A DNA stretch of 64,000 nt from an uncultured Cellvibrionales bacterium (GCA_913063225.1 CAJXYP010000020.1:1-64000), one strand, 5' to 3'; numbered from the stretch's first letter, positions 45,809-55,716 are shown. The notes: generated by a model not told the origin, from the sequence alone. Made by a program: numbers and translations.

Positions 45809-47704
45809 ATGTTCAATATTGATACTAGATCACGCTTTCTTGGCCTTCTTCTGCTAAGTATTACCCTTATATCCGTAGGTTGTGGCACTACAGCAGATCA
45901 GCCCATGAGCGCCGCCGCTGTTGATCGCCCCCAGCAAATTTGGAATCTATCAGATCTTTACGTGACTCCAGAAGCGTGGCTGCAAGCATACGAATCTGTA
46001 TTGGAGGAAATCGCATTACTGCCAGACTACCAAGGTAGCCTAGGGGCAAGTGCGGAATCTTTAGCGACTGCGCTGCAGGGAATCTCCGATGTGCAGAAAG
46101 AAGCGGTTAGGGTCTACATTTATACCTCATTGAAAAGTGACGAAGATCAACGAGTTTCCGAAAGCCAGGAACGCTTGAGCCAGAGTAGGGCGATGTTTTC
46201 TGAATATTCACAGGCAACCTCCTGGGTTGCGCCTGAGATCCTTGCGATTGGCGATGAAACCATCACAGCCTATATGGCCGAAGAAAGCCGGCTAGATAAC
46301 TTTGATTTCTATCTAGAGGATTTACTAGCCAATGCCGAACATACCCTTGGTAATGAAGCTGAAAGCGTTCTAGCCGCGGTTGGTCTGGTTCTTAGCAGTC
46401 CAAACGATATATACGAACTCTTAGTAAATGCGGATATTCCATGGCCCACTATTGAGCTTTCAACGGGTGAGCAAGTATTTTTGAATCAAGCCGGGTACTC
46501 AAGGCACCGTGCAGCGGCCAACAGAGAAGATCGAATATTGGTTTTCGATACGTTTTGGAGCATGTGGCAGGAATACCTAGATAGCATTGGATTGATCTTA
46601 GCAACCGAAGTGAATGCCAATGTATTAACGGCGAAAGTTCGCAATTACGACAACGTGCTGCAGATGCAATTGTCTGAGGAAAATATTCCTACTCAGGTAT
46701 ATGACACGCTGGTTGAAGAGGTCAATGACGCACTTCCTACTTTGCACCGTTACTTCAATCTCCGCGGCGACATACTTGGTCTTGATCAAATGCATTACTA
46801 CGATATTTATCCGCCTTTGGTAGAGCTGGATCTTGTATTTGATATCACCACTTCTAGAGATATCACGCTAGAAGCGCTTGAGCCATTGGGCGAGTACTAT
46901 TTGGGGCCTATGGAGGCGGTAGCTAATTCCGATTGGCTGCATGTCTACCCGCAACCGGGAAAACGCTCGGGGGCCTATATGAACGGCTCGGGCTACGACG
47001 TTCATCCCTATGTGCTGCTAAATCACAACGATGATTTTAATTCTATGTCGACCTACGCACACGAATTGGGACACGCGGTGCATACGCTTTTGACAACGGA
47101 AGCGCAGCCTTTTGAAAAATCTGACTATTCGACTTTCATTGCTGAGATAGCCTCGCAGATCAATGAAATCTTATTAGAAGAATATATGATCGCGAATGCC
47201 GAAACAGATGAAGAAAAACTCTTCTATCTCGGCTATTCACTAGAATCGATGCGCGGGTCTTTTTATCGACAGACTATGTTTTCAGAGTTTGAGCATTCCA
47301 TCCATAAATCTGTAGAGGCAGGAGAGCCTTTATCTGGTGAGCGTATGAATGAAATATATGGCGATTTGCTGAAACGCTATCATGGCCATGAACAGGGTGT
47401 TCTAGAAATAGATGATACCTATACGGCTGAGTGGGCTTATATCCCTCATTTTTATTATGATTTTTATGTTTATCAATATTCAACCTCCATTGCCGGCGCA
47501 GCTTGGTTTGCCGAACAATTACTCGCGGGTGATCTAGAGGTTCAGCAGGCGTTTATTGACCTACTTCGTGCTGGCGGTTCCGATTACCCATACGCACTGC
47601 TCAAGGACGCCGGTCTGGATATGGCAAGTCCAGAGCCATATAGAGCTGCGGTGCGTCGAATGGACAGCGTAATGGACAGAATCGAAGAAATTCGCAATAA
47701 CTAG
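45809..47704 (+). CDS. M3-family oligoendopeptidase F-like lipoprotein
   Basis: A 631-residue lipoprotein. The signal peptide ends in LISVGC, which would make Cys25 the lipidated residue. The M3B peptidase domain has the PepF N-terminal pattern (WNLSDLYVTPEAW) and the zinc site YAHELGHAVHTLL, with the third ligand Glu in FIAEIASQINEILLEEYM. It would hydrolyse short peptides at the periplasmic face or outer membrane; most PepF enzymes are cytoplasmic, so export is notable. A terminator follows. Confidence 0.88.
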   Translation: MFNIDTRSRFLGLLLLSITLISVGCGTTADQPMSAAAVDRPQQIWNLSDLYVTPEAWLQAYESVLEEIALLPDYQGSLGASAESLATALQGISDVQKEAVRVYIYTSLKSDEDQRVSESQERLSQSRAMFSEYSQATSWVAPEILAIGDETITAYMAEESRLDNFDFYLEDLLANAEHTLGNEAESVLAAVGLVLSSPNDIYELLVNADIPWPTIELSTGEQVFLNQAGYSRHRAAANREDRILVFDTFWSMWQEYLDSIGLILATEVNANVLTAKVRNYDNVLQMQLSEENIPTQVYDTLVEEVNDALPTLHRYFNLRGDILGLDQMHYYDIYPPLVELDLVFDITTSRDITLEALEPLGEYYLGPMEAVANSDWLHVYPQPGKRSGAYMNGSGYDVHPYVLLNHNDDFNSMSTYAHELGHAVHTLLTTEAQPFEKSDYSTFIAEIASQINEILLEEYMIANAETDEEKLFYLGYSLESMRGSFYRQTMFSEFEHSIHKSVEAGEPLSGERMNEIYGDLLKRYHGHEQGVLEIDDTYTAEWAYIPHFYYDFYVYQYSTSIAGAAWFAEQLLAGDLEVQQAFIDLLRAGGSDYPYALLKDAGLDMASPEPYRAAVRRMDSVMDRIEEIRNN

Positions 47705-47729
47705 TTAGCTTTTCATCAGGTTTAAAGAA

Positions 47730-47753
47730 CGTCGCATATAGCGGCGTTTTTTT
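47730..47753 (+). terminator. Terminator after the PepF-like gene
   Basis: CGTCGC, loop ATATA, GCGGCG (one G-U), then seven T. Confidence 0.8.
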
Positions 47754-47802
47754 GCTCCTCTAACCGACAAATACTGAAAAAAACAGAGCTTCTGAAGCTG
47801 CA

Positions 47803-47816
47803 TTGATCTGGGTCAT
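47803..47816. promoter_or_regulatory. Possible FNR/ANR box upstream of ccoN
   Basis: TTGAT-CTGG-GTCAT matches TTGATnnnnATCAA at 8 of 10 defined bases, 86 bases before the ccoN ATG. cbb3 oxidase genes are commonly activated by FNR-type regulators at low oxygen. Confidence 0.4.
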
Positions 47817-47901
47817 GGTTAGCCCAGTGTGAATACATAAAATAGCGACATGCAGCATCACATCGAAGGTTGCTGAGCATCTGCCATTGGAACGTCGCTG
47901 A

Positions 47902-49365
47902 ATGAATACCAATAATTTGAGTACCACATCCTCACCTTACAACTATCAGGTGGTGAGGCAATTTGCGATTATGACCGTAGTTTGGGGAATAGTTGGCATG
48001 CTGGTAGGCGTAATCCTCGCCTCACAGCTAACCTGGCCTCAACTGAACCTAGGACTGCCATGGACCCACTTTGGTCGCCTAAGACCTTTACATACAAACT
48101 CCGTGATATTCGCCTTTGGCGGCTGTGCTTTGTTTGCCAGCTCCTACTATGTGGTTCAGCGAACCTGCCCAACCACGCTCTTTGCACCAGCACTTGTGAA
48201 ATTTACTTTCTGGGGATGGCAGGCGGTGATTGTGTCTGCCGCAATTACTCTGCCATTGGGATATACCAGTAGTAAAGAATACGCAGAGCTGGAATGGCCC
48301 ATTGATATTCTTATTGTTCTGGTTTGGATCTCCTACGCCATTGTTTTCTTAGGTACCTTAGCCAAAAGGAAAACCAGTCATATATATGTAGCCAATTGGT
48401 TCTTTGCTGCCTTTATTTTGGCTGTCGCAATTCTCCATGTGATCAATAGCGCGGCCATGCCGGTTAGTTTCTTTAAATCCTATTCAGCCTACGCGGGTAC
48501 GACAGACGCAATGGTTCAGTGGTGGTACGGACACAACGCAGTAGGGTTTTTTCTGACCGCTGGATTTCTGGGCATGATGTATTACTTTGTGCCTAAACAG
48601 GCTGGCCAGCCTGTTTACAGCTATCGACTGTCGATCGTGCATTTTTGGGCATTGGTGGCTATCTATATTTGGGCTGGCCCACACCACCTGCATTACACAA
48701 CCTTGCCGGATTGGGCTCAAAGTTTGGGTATGGTCATGTCGCTTATTCTATTGGCACCCAGTTGGGGAGGCATGATCAACGGCATCATGACTCTGTCTGG
48801 AGCTTGGGATAAGTTACGCACTGATCCGATACTTAGATTTCTAATTGTCTCTCTGAGTTTTTATGGCATGTCGACTTTTGAAGGTCCGATGATGTCTATA
48901 AAAACGGTCAATTCTCTCTCTCATTACACAGACTGGACTATCGGCCATGTGCACTCCGGAGCTCTAGGCTGGGTAGCGATGATTTCTATTGGCACCATGT
49001 ATCACCTAATTCCCAAGGTGTTTGGTAAAGATGGCATGTACAGCATCGGCCTTATTACCTTTCACTTTTGGCTCTCGACCGTAGGCACCGTTCTTTACAT
49101 CGCCTCAATGTGGGTCAACGGCCTAATGCAGGGCCTAATGTGGCGAGCCTACAACACAGATGGAACCTTGACCTACACCTTTGCGCAAAGCGTAGAAGCT
49201 AGCTACCCGGGTTACCTGGTTAGGTTCATTGGTGGATTTATCTTTTTCTTCGGTATGTTGGTTATGGCTTGCAACGTATGGAAAACTATCTATGGCAAAA
49301 ATGTAGATACAGAGGAAACGGCTTCACCAGCGACCGTGGCAACCAGTGAGGGCGTGGCCTTATGA
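47902..49365 (+). CDS. ccoN: cbb3-type cytochrome c oxidase subunit I
   Basis: A 487-residue, 12-helix haem-copper oxidase subunit. [14 protein letters not shown] provides the low-spin haem His, [13 protein letters not shown] the CuB His with the family Tyr nearby, [16 protein letters not shown] the CuB His pair, and [13 protein letters not shown] the high-spin and low-spin haem ligands. These match CcoN, the O2-reducing core of the high-affinity oxidase. The gene has the usual ATGA overlap with a following ccoO, but that ccoO is only a fragment. Unless other loci supply CcoO and CcoP, it would be an orphan subunit. Confidence 0.92.
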   Translation: MNTNNLSTTSSPYNYQVVRQFAIMTVVWGIVGMLVGVILASQLTWPQLNLGLPWTHFGRLRPLHTNSVIFAFGGCALFASSYYVVQRTCPTTLFAPALVKFTFWGWQAVIVSAAITLPLGYTSSKEYAELEWPIDILIVLVWISYAIVFLGTLAKRKTSHIYVANWFFAAFILAVAILHVINSAAMPVSFFKSYSAYAGTTDAMVQWWYGHNAVGFFLTAGFLGMMYYFVPKQAGQPVYSYRLSIVHFWALVAIYIWAGPHHLHYTTLPDWAQSLGMVMSLILLAPSWGGMINGIMTLSGAWDKLRTDPILRFLIVSLSFYGMSTFEGPMMSIKTVNSLSHYTDWTIGHVHSGALGWVAMISIGTMYHLIPKVFGKDGMYSIGLITFHFWLSTVGTVLYIASMWVNGLMQGLMWRAYNTDGTLTYTFAQSVEASYPGYLVRFIGGFIFFFGMLVMACNVWKTIYGKNVDTEETASPATVATSEGVAL

Positions 49366-49490
49366 ATCATGAAGTAATAGAAAAGAATATCTGGCTAATG
49401 GTTCCCCTGATTATTCTGGCCATTAGTTTTGGCTCCCTTGTTGAATTGGTACCTTGGCCTAGAGCCTGTGTTTACAGATTAGACTGCTGA
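49362..49490 (+). pseudogene. ccoO: Truncated ccoO (cbb3 subunit II) fragment
   Basis: ATG 49362 overlaps the ccoN stop and reads [20 protein letters not shown] then ISFGSLVELVP, the membrane anchor of CcoO (usual form MKHE.VEKN..LM......IS.GGLVEIVPL). After VELVP the homology ends and the frame stops at 49488-49490. The haem-binding CxxCH domain, the rest of ccoO, and ccoQ and ccoP are absent. A DUF6868 gene follows 34 bases later. Confidence 0.82.
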
Positions 49491-49524
49491 CCCTATAAAT
49501 ATTAGTTCAAGATAGGATGTTGCT

Positions 49525-49770
49525 ATGTATAACCTGGAGATGTTCACTACTTTATTAGGCTGGTGCTCAATTATCAATATCGGCGTACTCTGCTTCTCAA
49601 CAGTTGTATTGATGGTATTTCGAGACTCCATTGTACCCATTCATGCAAAAATATTTGATCTTGACGAAGCTGAGCTGTCCAAAATCTACTTTTGGTATCT
49701 AGCCTTGTACAAAATTGCGACCCTCGTATTTTCAGTGGCACCCTATGTCGCTTTAAAAATAATGCTGTAA
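49525..49770 (+). CDS. DUF6868 small membrane protein
   Basis: An 81-residue protein with two membrane helices (about residues 10-30 and 55-78). The conserved-looking core is FRDSIVPIHAKIFDLDEAEL, followed by YFWYLALYKI. It fits the DUF6868 family, of unknown role, in marine gammaproteobacteria. AGGATG five bases before ATG 49525 supports the start. It sits where ccoO sequence breaks off. Confidence 0.7.
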   Translation: MYNLEMFTTLLGWCSIINIGVLCFSTVVLMVFRDSIVPIHAKIFDLDEAELSKIYFWYLALYKIATLVFSVAPYVALKIML

Positions 49771-49848
49771 CGCTATCCCGTAAAAGCCTCTTAGTATGAG
49801 GCACCACTCAGGTTACAATTGCGGCGATTTTTTTTGCAGCAGAACTTT

Positions 49849-50790
49849 ATGACCGCCGCACTCAGTATTTCCAATCTTAGTAAAACCTACGGCAATGGTT
49901 TCGTGGCCCTCAAAGGCATTGATCTAGTAGTAGAGCAAAGTGACTTCTTTGCTCTACTGGGCCCAAATGGAGCCGGTAAATCAACAACTATTAGCATTCT
50001 CTGTTCTCTGGTCCTTAAATCCGGAGGTAGCGTGAAGATATTCGATACAGATATCGATGAAAACTTCGCGAAAGCCAAACAAAATATCGGAATCGTTCCT
50101 CAAGAGTTCAACTTCAACGCCTGGGAAAAAGTATTCGATATTGTAGTAACTCAAGGTGGTTACTACGGTATGCCACTGCCTTTGGCGCAAGAGAGAGCTG
50201 AAAAGTACCTGAAGAAACTGGGCCTTTGGGAAAAGCGGGATCAAAATTCTCGGACCCTATCCGGCGGTATGAAGCGCCGACTGATGATCGCAAGAGCCCT
50301 GGTGCACGAGCCAAGACTGCTTATTCTTGATGAGCCCACTGCAGGCGTGGATATTGAACTACGCAGGTCTATGTGGGCGTTTTTGCGGGAAATTAACGCT
50401 TCGGGTACCACTATAATTCTTACCACCCATTATCTTGAAGAAGCAGAATCACTGTGCCGTAACGTGGCCATTATTGATCAGGGAAAAATTATCCGTAATT
50501 CTTCCATTAAAAACCTCTTGCGAGAACTTAATAAAGAGACCTTTATTATTGATTTTGAAGAAGAATTTACTTCTGAGCCGGAATTAGATGGTTATCCTGT
50601 GCGCCTATCAGACACTTCCAGTCTAGAGGTCGTGGTCGAGAAAGGAAAACCGTTGAATGACCTATTTAAACTCTTGGATGCACAGGGTTTGCGCGTTTGC
50701 AGCATGCGTAATAAATCGAATCGCCTTGAAGAAATGTTTGTAAACATGGTCGAAGCGGGCAAGAGTAAAGAGCAGGAGCAGAGCACATGA
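49849..50790 (+). CDS. yadG: ABC transporter ATP-binding protein YadG
   Basis: From ATG 49849 it has 313 residues and begins MTAALSISNLSKTYGNG; a longer frame from 49819 adds unlikely residues. Walker A is LLGPNGAGKSTT, the signature is LSGGMKRRLMIARAL, Walker B LLILDEPTAGVDIELRRSMW and the switch His is in LTTHYLEEAESLCRN. The match to E. coli YadG extends over the whole length (VPQEFNFN, SMRNKSNRLEE). With YadH it forms an ABC-2 type transporter whose substrate is unknown. Its stop overlaps the yadH start. Confidence 0.9.
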   Translation: MTAALSISNLSKTYGNGFVALKGIDLVVEQSDFFALLGPNGAGKSTTISILCSLVLKSGGSVKIFDTDIDENFAKAKQNIGIVPQEFNFNAWEKVFDIVVTQGGYYGMPLPLAQERAEKYLKKLGLWEKRDQNSRTLSGGMKRRLMIARALVHEPRLLILDEPTAGVDIELRRSMWAFLREINASGTTIILTTHYLEEAESLCRNVAIIDQGKIIRNSSIKNLLRELNKETFIIDFEEEFTSEPELDGYPVRLSDTSSLEVVVEKGKPLNDLFKLLDAQGLRVCSMRNKSNRLEEMFVNMVEAGKSKEQEQST

Positions 50791-51560
50791 ATTTTGCGGA
50801 GCAATACATTGCACTAGTCACCATGTCTACCCGTGAAATCCGGCGTTTCTTGCGCATATGGACACAGACATTGTTACCCCCGGTAATCACAATGGTTCTC
50901 TATTTTGTGATATTCGGATCTTTAATCGGCAGTCGCATTGGTCAAATGGAAGGCTTTAACTACGCGGACTTTGTGGCCCCAGGCTTGATTATGATGGCAG
51001 TAATCACAAACAGTTATTCCAACGTAGTCTCTTCATTCTTTGGACATAAGTTCCAACGCCATATTGAAGAGATACTGGTTTCACCAATACCCAATTACAT
51101 AATTCTTGCCGGATTTGTTTCAGGCGGAATGGCAAGAGGACTGTTGGTCGGTATATTTGTAACCATAACTTCGATTTTCTTTACGGATTTCCAAATTCAG
51201 CACCCGCTTATAGTGATTGTGACCATAGTACTCACTTCATTGTTGTTTTCTGTAGCGGGCTTGTTAAACGCGATTTTTGCAACGACCTTTGACGATATTT
51301 CTATCGTTCCAACATTTATTCTGACTCCTTTGACCTACTTAGGCGGTGTTTTCTATTCCATCACTATGTTGCCGGACTTTTGGCAGTTGGTAAGTAAGGC
51401 AAACCCCATTCTCTATATGGTAAACGCCTTCCGGTATGGCTTTCTTGGTATTTCTGATATCAACGTTGGCGCCGCATTGGTGGCGATAATGGGTTTTACT
51501 ATTGTCTTGATCGCCATCGCGCTGCGTTTACTTAAAACCGGCAAAAACCTGCGCGCTTAA
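50787..51560 (+). CDS. yadH: ABC-2 type permease YadH
   Basis: A 257-residue, six-helix permease. MEGFNYADFVAPGLIMM, SSFFGHKFQRHIEEILVSPIP and FILTPLTYLGGVFYS are the ABC-2 membrane motifs and match YadH. The ATG overlaps the yadG stop by four bases. It sits in the inner membrane as the partner of YadG. Confidence 0.9.
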   Translation: MNFAEQYIALVTMSTREIRRFLRIWTQTLLPPVITMVLYFVIFGSLIGSRIGQMEGFNYADFVAPGLIMMAVITNSYSNVVSSFFGHKFQRHIEEILVSPIPNYIILAGFVSGGMARGLLVGIFVTITSIFFTDFQIQHPLIVIVTIVLTSLLFSVAGLLNAIFATTFDDISIVPTFILTPLTYLGGVFYSITMLPDFWQLVSKANPILYMVNAFRYGFLGISDINVGAALVAIMGFTIVLIAIALRLLKTGKNLRA

Positions 51561-51587
51561 GTGAAATGCGATTGATATAGGAGCCAA

Positions 51588-52382
51588 ATGGATATACCTC
51601 TAGGTAAATCGGTTCAGCAGCCCAAAGGCTTTGCTCCTGCGATATTGGCGGCTGTGCCTAGGATCTTGGGCAGAAGTTCAGCAAATATCGATACAGACGC
51701 GTTTAAGGGGCTAGATCGATGGACGGCGTACGAATTTGTTTGGTTCGATCAAAGGGGAGTAGGGCATGCGGATGTGCTCAATATTGAGATTGATTCTCAA
51801 TCAAAAAACCTCGTCGAATCCAAGTCACTAAAACTATTTCTAAATAGCTGTTATTACCAGTATTTTGAGTCGCCGAAAGCAGTCGAGACTGTTTTATCAA
51901 AGTACATTGAAGCGATTGTTGAAGGTCCCACAAAGATTCAACTTCTGTCTACCGAACAGGCTAAGGCTGAACTTCAGATAGTACCCACATTCGGTGCGTC
52001 GATCGATGGAAAGTCTCCCGCTGGCAATGTTGATCTGAAACTTGAATCTAACGAGAATGTTCATCAGTGCTTGTACACAGATTTATTTAGAAGCCTTTGT
52101 CCCGTAACCGGACAACCGGATTGGGCGACGATCGTTATCGAGTACATTGGTTCAAAACTGGACCAGAGATCACTTCTCGGATATTTGAGGAGTTACGCCG
52201 AGCATAGCGGCTTTCACGAAGCTTGTGTTGAATCAATTTTTCAGGACATTAGAACCTTCGAGGGAATAGAAGAGGTCGCCGTTTGCGCAAAGTTCCTGCG
52301 CCGAGGTGGTATAGATATCTGCCCGTTTCGCACATCGACAGATGATTTTGCCGAACCCAAAGGAAGATCAATTCGGCAGTAA
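51588..52382 (+). CDS. queF: NADPH-dependent preQ0 reductase QueF
   Basis: A 264-residue bimodular QueF. VESKSLKLFLNS (residues 76-87) is the substrate-binding block. SLCPVTGQPDWA has the catalytic Cys171. SFHE-type GFHEACVESIF and RGGIDICPF complete the pattern. It reduces the nitrile of preQ0 to the amine preQ1 for queuosine in tRNA. AGGAG seven bases before ATG 51588 supports the start. It is convergent with the adenylate cyclase gene. Confidence 0.95.
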   Translation: MDIPLGKSVQQPKGFAPAILAAVPRILGRSSANIDTDAFKGLDRWTAYEFVWFDQRGVGHADVLNIEIDSQSKNLVESKSLKLFLNSCYYQYFESPKAVETVLSKYIEAIVEGPTKIQLLSTEQAKAELQIVPTFGASIDGKSPAGNVDLKLESNENVHQCLYTDLFRSLCPVTGQPDWATIVIEYIGSKLDQRSLLGYLRSYAEHSGFHEACVESIFQDIRTFEGIEEVAVCAKFLRRGGIDICPFRTSTDDFAEPKGRSIRQ

Positions 52383-52388
52383 GGGGCT

Positions 52389-53755
52389 TTACTGCTTTCT
52401 AAAGTTTCGCTGAATAAGTTCGTTTGCTATTTGCAGTACTTCCAATACTTTCTTTCGATCGTAATTCGGAATTGCATCTGTATCGATATTTATTGAAAAA
52501 CCCGCAGATGAATAATTTATGTAATCGGTTGCTTTGTCCAGATCTGCGCGGCTTCCCAGTGCAGTGAATACAGGAATTGGCTCAGCAAAGCCTTTCACCT
52601 GGACGTCACCTCTGCTTTTACATACATACTTGTCCTGTATTAACAGGAAGGTACTACTGGATATTAATACCTCTCCCGGCGTACAGGCAGTTTCTAGCCG
52701 ACTGGCGAGATTTACCTCAGTGCCAACAGCGGTGTAGTTCATGCGGTCGTTGGAGCCAAAATTACCCACCGTACAAAAGCCAGTATTGACTCCCATACGA
52801 ACCTGTAAGTTTCGATCTATTCCTTCCTGACGCCATTTAATTTGTAACAAATTCATGCGACGTTGCATGTCTAAAGTCATTGCAACACAGACTTCGGCAT
52901 CTTCCTTAGTGCCCTTATTTTTTGGGTCTCCGAAGAAAATCATAATACCGTCGCCAATAAACTTGTCGACAGTAGCTCCATATTGATCAGCGATGTCCGC
53001 CATTTCGGAGAGATAGGAATCCAATATACGGGATAGGTCATTGGGTTCCATCTCTTCGGACATTTGGCTAAACCCCACCAAGTCTGAGAAAAACACCGTG
53101 AGCTTTTTGCGGGAGGTGCTAGCCGCGACTTCTTTTGTGCGGGAAATACGCTCTCTAAGTGGCGCAGGTAAGTACTTTGCTATTTGGTAATTCTTTAGTT
53201 TTAGTCCGGCTTGGTTTTTCTGTAACTGAACTAACTGCGTTTTGGTTGAATTGAGCTCTCGATACATTTGATACAAACCAGATATTGCTAGCATCAATGT
53301 AATTGCGATGGATATCTGTTGCTCTAAACCCCCATATGGAAAAGTCTATTCGCTGAGAATAGTAAAAAGACAACGCCAAGCCGCCAAGAAACAATATTAG
53401 TGCGTAGATCAGGGGAATAGTGTTGCCGCAGGTAATCCAAACCACGCAAACAGCTAGCGTAATGGCGAGTGTTGATATATCAAAGCCATTGTATGCAGCC
53501 AAAAATCCTAATATGGCGGAATCAATCAGCAAGACTAAGGCTTTTGAAAACCGCTTGTGCGACAAGCTAGTCAGGCTAATGACAAAGGCCAATAATCCAT
53601 ATCCAGCGACACCGAGTAAGAGTGGTAGTTTAAGTTTCGCCGGGGAATATTGAAGCGAAAAGATACAGGGAGAAAAAGGCCAACATCACCAGTCGGGTAC
53701 CCCAGAGGAAATGGATCGGCAGTTTTACCTTAGCGGGAGAACTTTTGTCGGTCAT
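52389..53755 (-). pseudogene. Membrane-anchored class III adenylate/guanylate cyclase, split by two frameshifts
   Basis: ATG 53755 opens MTDKSSPAKVKLPIHFLWGT and a first helix (LVMLAFFSLYLFAS), then the frame fails near 53650. The next frame carries helices from YSPAKLKLPLLLGV through FSYYSQ-type LSFYYSQRIDF. It fails again near 53340, after which the third frame runs GGLEQQISIAITLMLAISG, a coiled coil (TKTQLVQLQKNQAG) and a cyclase domain. The domain has metal-binding Asp residues in VFFSDLVGFSQM and KFIGDGIMIFFG, and the late YTAVGTEVNLASRLE block. The catalytic part (52389-53297) is intact, but no single frame joins it to its membrane anchor. It would make cAMP or cGMP if restored. Confidence 0.75.
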
Positions 53756-53941
53756 TCAGAACCTATTTCATTGTCAAAAAGTGGTGCGTTGTGTAGAGTT
53801 CGCCACCCGAAAAGCCCTGCAGATTCCGCTCTGCCTTGATCCGATAACGACAAGCGCAGATCAATATAGCAGAGCTCGATTAATTAAGCCTATTCTCAGC
53901 ATTTTCGAGTCACTCGGAATAGCGAAAAATAGCAAAATATT

Positions 53942-54031
53942 GGTGAGGTGGCCGAGTGGCTGAAGGCGCACGCCTGGAAAGCGTGTATAGGTTTATCCCT
54001 ATCGAGGGTTCGAATCCCTCTCTCACCGCCA
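53942..54031 (+). tRNA. tRNA-Ser (GGA)
   Basis: A 90-base class II tRNA. The acceptor is GGTGAGG with a closing CTCTCACC region (one G-U), anticodon loop CTGGAAA, a long variable arm (TATAGGTTTATCCCTATC region), T loop GTTCGAATC and encoded CCA. Confidence 0.95.
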
Positions 54032-54069
54032 TAAATAAAAGACCCGGCACCGTCGGGTCTTTTATTTAT
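54031..54069. terminator. Strong bidirectional terminator after tRNA-Ser
   Basis: A perfect 16-bp stem (ATAAATAAAAGACCCG with its complement) with a 7-base loop. A GC core and A/T tails on both sides let it act in both directions. It begins at the last base of the tRNA. Confidence 0.9.
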
Positions 54070-54423
54070 GGCGGTTCGGGCGGTGTGAACGAACCCGTTG
54101 GTTCGACAAAATAGCAGGAGCAATTTTGGGCAGCCTTTAGGCTAGCTGCAGGCCGAGCGACAGGACGTCTTGAGTCAAGCGAGGTGCGCAGCACCGACAC
54201 ATCGGCGCCCAACTGGCGACGACCCAAAGGGCGAGGGCGCAGCACGAGTAATCCCGACTTAAGGGGGCTTTAGTTTTGCTCATGTATATTTAGAGAGCCC
54301 TCAGGTCGAAATTGGAACACGGTCCAACCCGTTTAAAGATTAGCAGATAGATCTAAACGCCCAGCCTGCAGCTGTTAGTTGATACGCTATCAATCTGAAC
54401 AATCCCAGTAACCCTAGGAAGTA
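54070..54423. other. Non-coding stretch, GC-rich first half
   Basis: No gene is supported. 54070-54270 is visibly richer in G+C than its surroundings, with several short self-complementary words (GGTGCGCAGCACC at 54184-54196). The second half is AT-rich and should hold the promoter of the RDD gene. Confidence 0.5.
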
Positions 54424-54987
54424 ATGGTTTTGAACGAAGAAGAAATCAAGCAATCATCACCAGCCGAAGATGCAACCGAAGAGACGGATGCATATAGCGA
54501 GCCAAGAACTTACCTGCCTGATGCCACTAGACTTTCCCGCCTGTTAGCGCAGATATTGGATGGAATCATTCTGATGTTTGCCAGCATGCCGGTGATGTTC
54601 TTGCTTGATATAGGCTCAAACCTTATTTGGGAAGATGTAGTTGAAACCGGAATTCCCTTAGGCCAGATACTTCAAATTACGGCGTTAGGCGTATTCCTGT
54701 ATGTGTTAATCAACGGATACCACCTTTGGTACTTTGGGCAAACACTAGGTAAAAAAATGATGGGCATTGCCATAGTAGACGCTCAGGACAAGGTACCGGC
54801 CTTTGCAAAAATTATTGGCATTCGATATGCACCCTTTCAATTCGCTGGAGCAATTCCAGGCGTAGCACTAATTGGGTTGATAGATGTATTACTGATATTC
54901 CGGGCAGATAAACGCTGTCTGCATGATATGGCCGCCGGAACCCGTGTAGCTGACATAAGCGAACATGCCGAAAAGACCCAAGCCTAA
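54424..54987 (+). CDS. RDD-family membrane protein
   Basis: A 187-residue protein. After a Glu-rich N-terminus, the RDD domain begins LSRLLAQILDGIILMFASMPV, where the R and D of the family motif are in RLLAQILD. It has about four helices, with NGYHLWYFGQTLGKKMMGIAIV as the second family block. AGGAAG before ATG 54424 supports the start. RDD proteins sit in the inner membrane; some are implicated in ion transport, but the role here is unknown. Confidence 0.85.
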   Translation: MVLNEEEIKQSSPAEDATEETDAYSEPRTYLPDATRLSRLLAQILDGIILMFASMPVMFLLDIGSNLIWEDVVETGIPLGQILQITALGVFLYVLINGYHLWYFGQTLGKKMMGIAIVDAQDKVPAFAKIIGIRYAPFQFAGAIPGVALIGLIDVLLIFRADKRCLHDMAAGTRVADISEHAEKTQA

Positions 54988-55002
54988 GAACACCTCTGCC
55001 AG

Positions 55003-55716
55003 CTAAATATAGAGCCTTCCGATTATCGCTGGCACCGCAGTTTCCACTCTGAGTATGCGTGCACCTATGTGTACCGGCCTTGCGCCATTCTGACTCAAGA
55101 GGTTGACTTCAAATTCTGTGAAACCTCCCTCTGGACCTATCACCAAAACTGACGGTTGATTCAGGTCAATTGGACAGGAATCCTGGGAATAGGGGTGGGC
55201 CAATAGCGACATCTTTCCGCTACAGATAGCTGGAAAAGTATCTTCAACAAAAGGGCGGAATTTTGTGTGCTTCGTAATTGTGGGCATCAGGGTAGAACCA
55301 GATTGCTCCATACCTAAAACAAGCTGTTCCGCTAATGCTTCTTCACTAAGGTAATGGCTTTGCCAGTAACTCTTATCAACCTTATAGCTGTTGATTAGAT
55401 GTAGTTCTTCAACTCCCAGCGCGCAAATTGACTGAATAAGCCTTCTGGCCATTTTGGGCCGTGGTAATGCCAACACAAGAGTGCAGGGCTTAAATCGGGC
55501 TGGGGCCTCATTACTGTACTCAAGGCTCAGTTGTATAGTTACCCCGTCGTCTTCTATCAGGGAGGCCTTACCAATGGGGCCGTTTACCAGACCAAAACGA
55601 ATTTCGCTTCCTTTTTCGGCGCGCAGGGTTGATCTTATGTGCTCAGCCCGGCGGTCTGACAGTTTAATGTAAGATTTAGAAGATAATTCGTTGGGGAAAA
55701 GTATTAGGCGATTCAT
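55003..55716 (-). CDS. rsmE: 16S rRNA (uracil(1498)-N3)-methyltransferase
   Basis: From ATG 55716 a 237-residue SPOUT methyltransferase; a frame open to 55764 adds 16 unlikely residues. The N-terminal PUA-like part has MNRLILF and LSDRRAEHIRSTLRAEKGSEIRFG in two blocks. The knot has KMARRLIQSICALGVEELHLI and VLVIGPEGGFTEFEVNLL, then LGARILRVETA-type IGARILRVETAVPA. It methylates U1498 of 16S rRNA with SAM. Confidence 0.94.
   Translation of the reverse strand: MNRLILFPNELSSKSYIKLSDRRAEHIRSTLRAEKGSEIRFGLVNGPIGKASLIEDDGVTIQLSLEYSNEAPARFKPCTLVLALPRPKMARRLIQSICALGVEELHLINSYKVDKSYWQSHYLSEEALAEQLVLGMEQSGSTLMPTITKHTKFRPFVEDTFPAICSGKMSLLAHPYSQDSCPIDLNQPSVLVIGPEGGFTEFEVNLLSQNGARPVHIGARILRVETAVPAIIGRLYI

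Noticed and set aside
53896-54123. Minus-strand frame with [14 protein letters not shown]
   Set aside because: It is the antisense translation of tRNA-Ser, a frequent false gene call.
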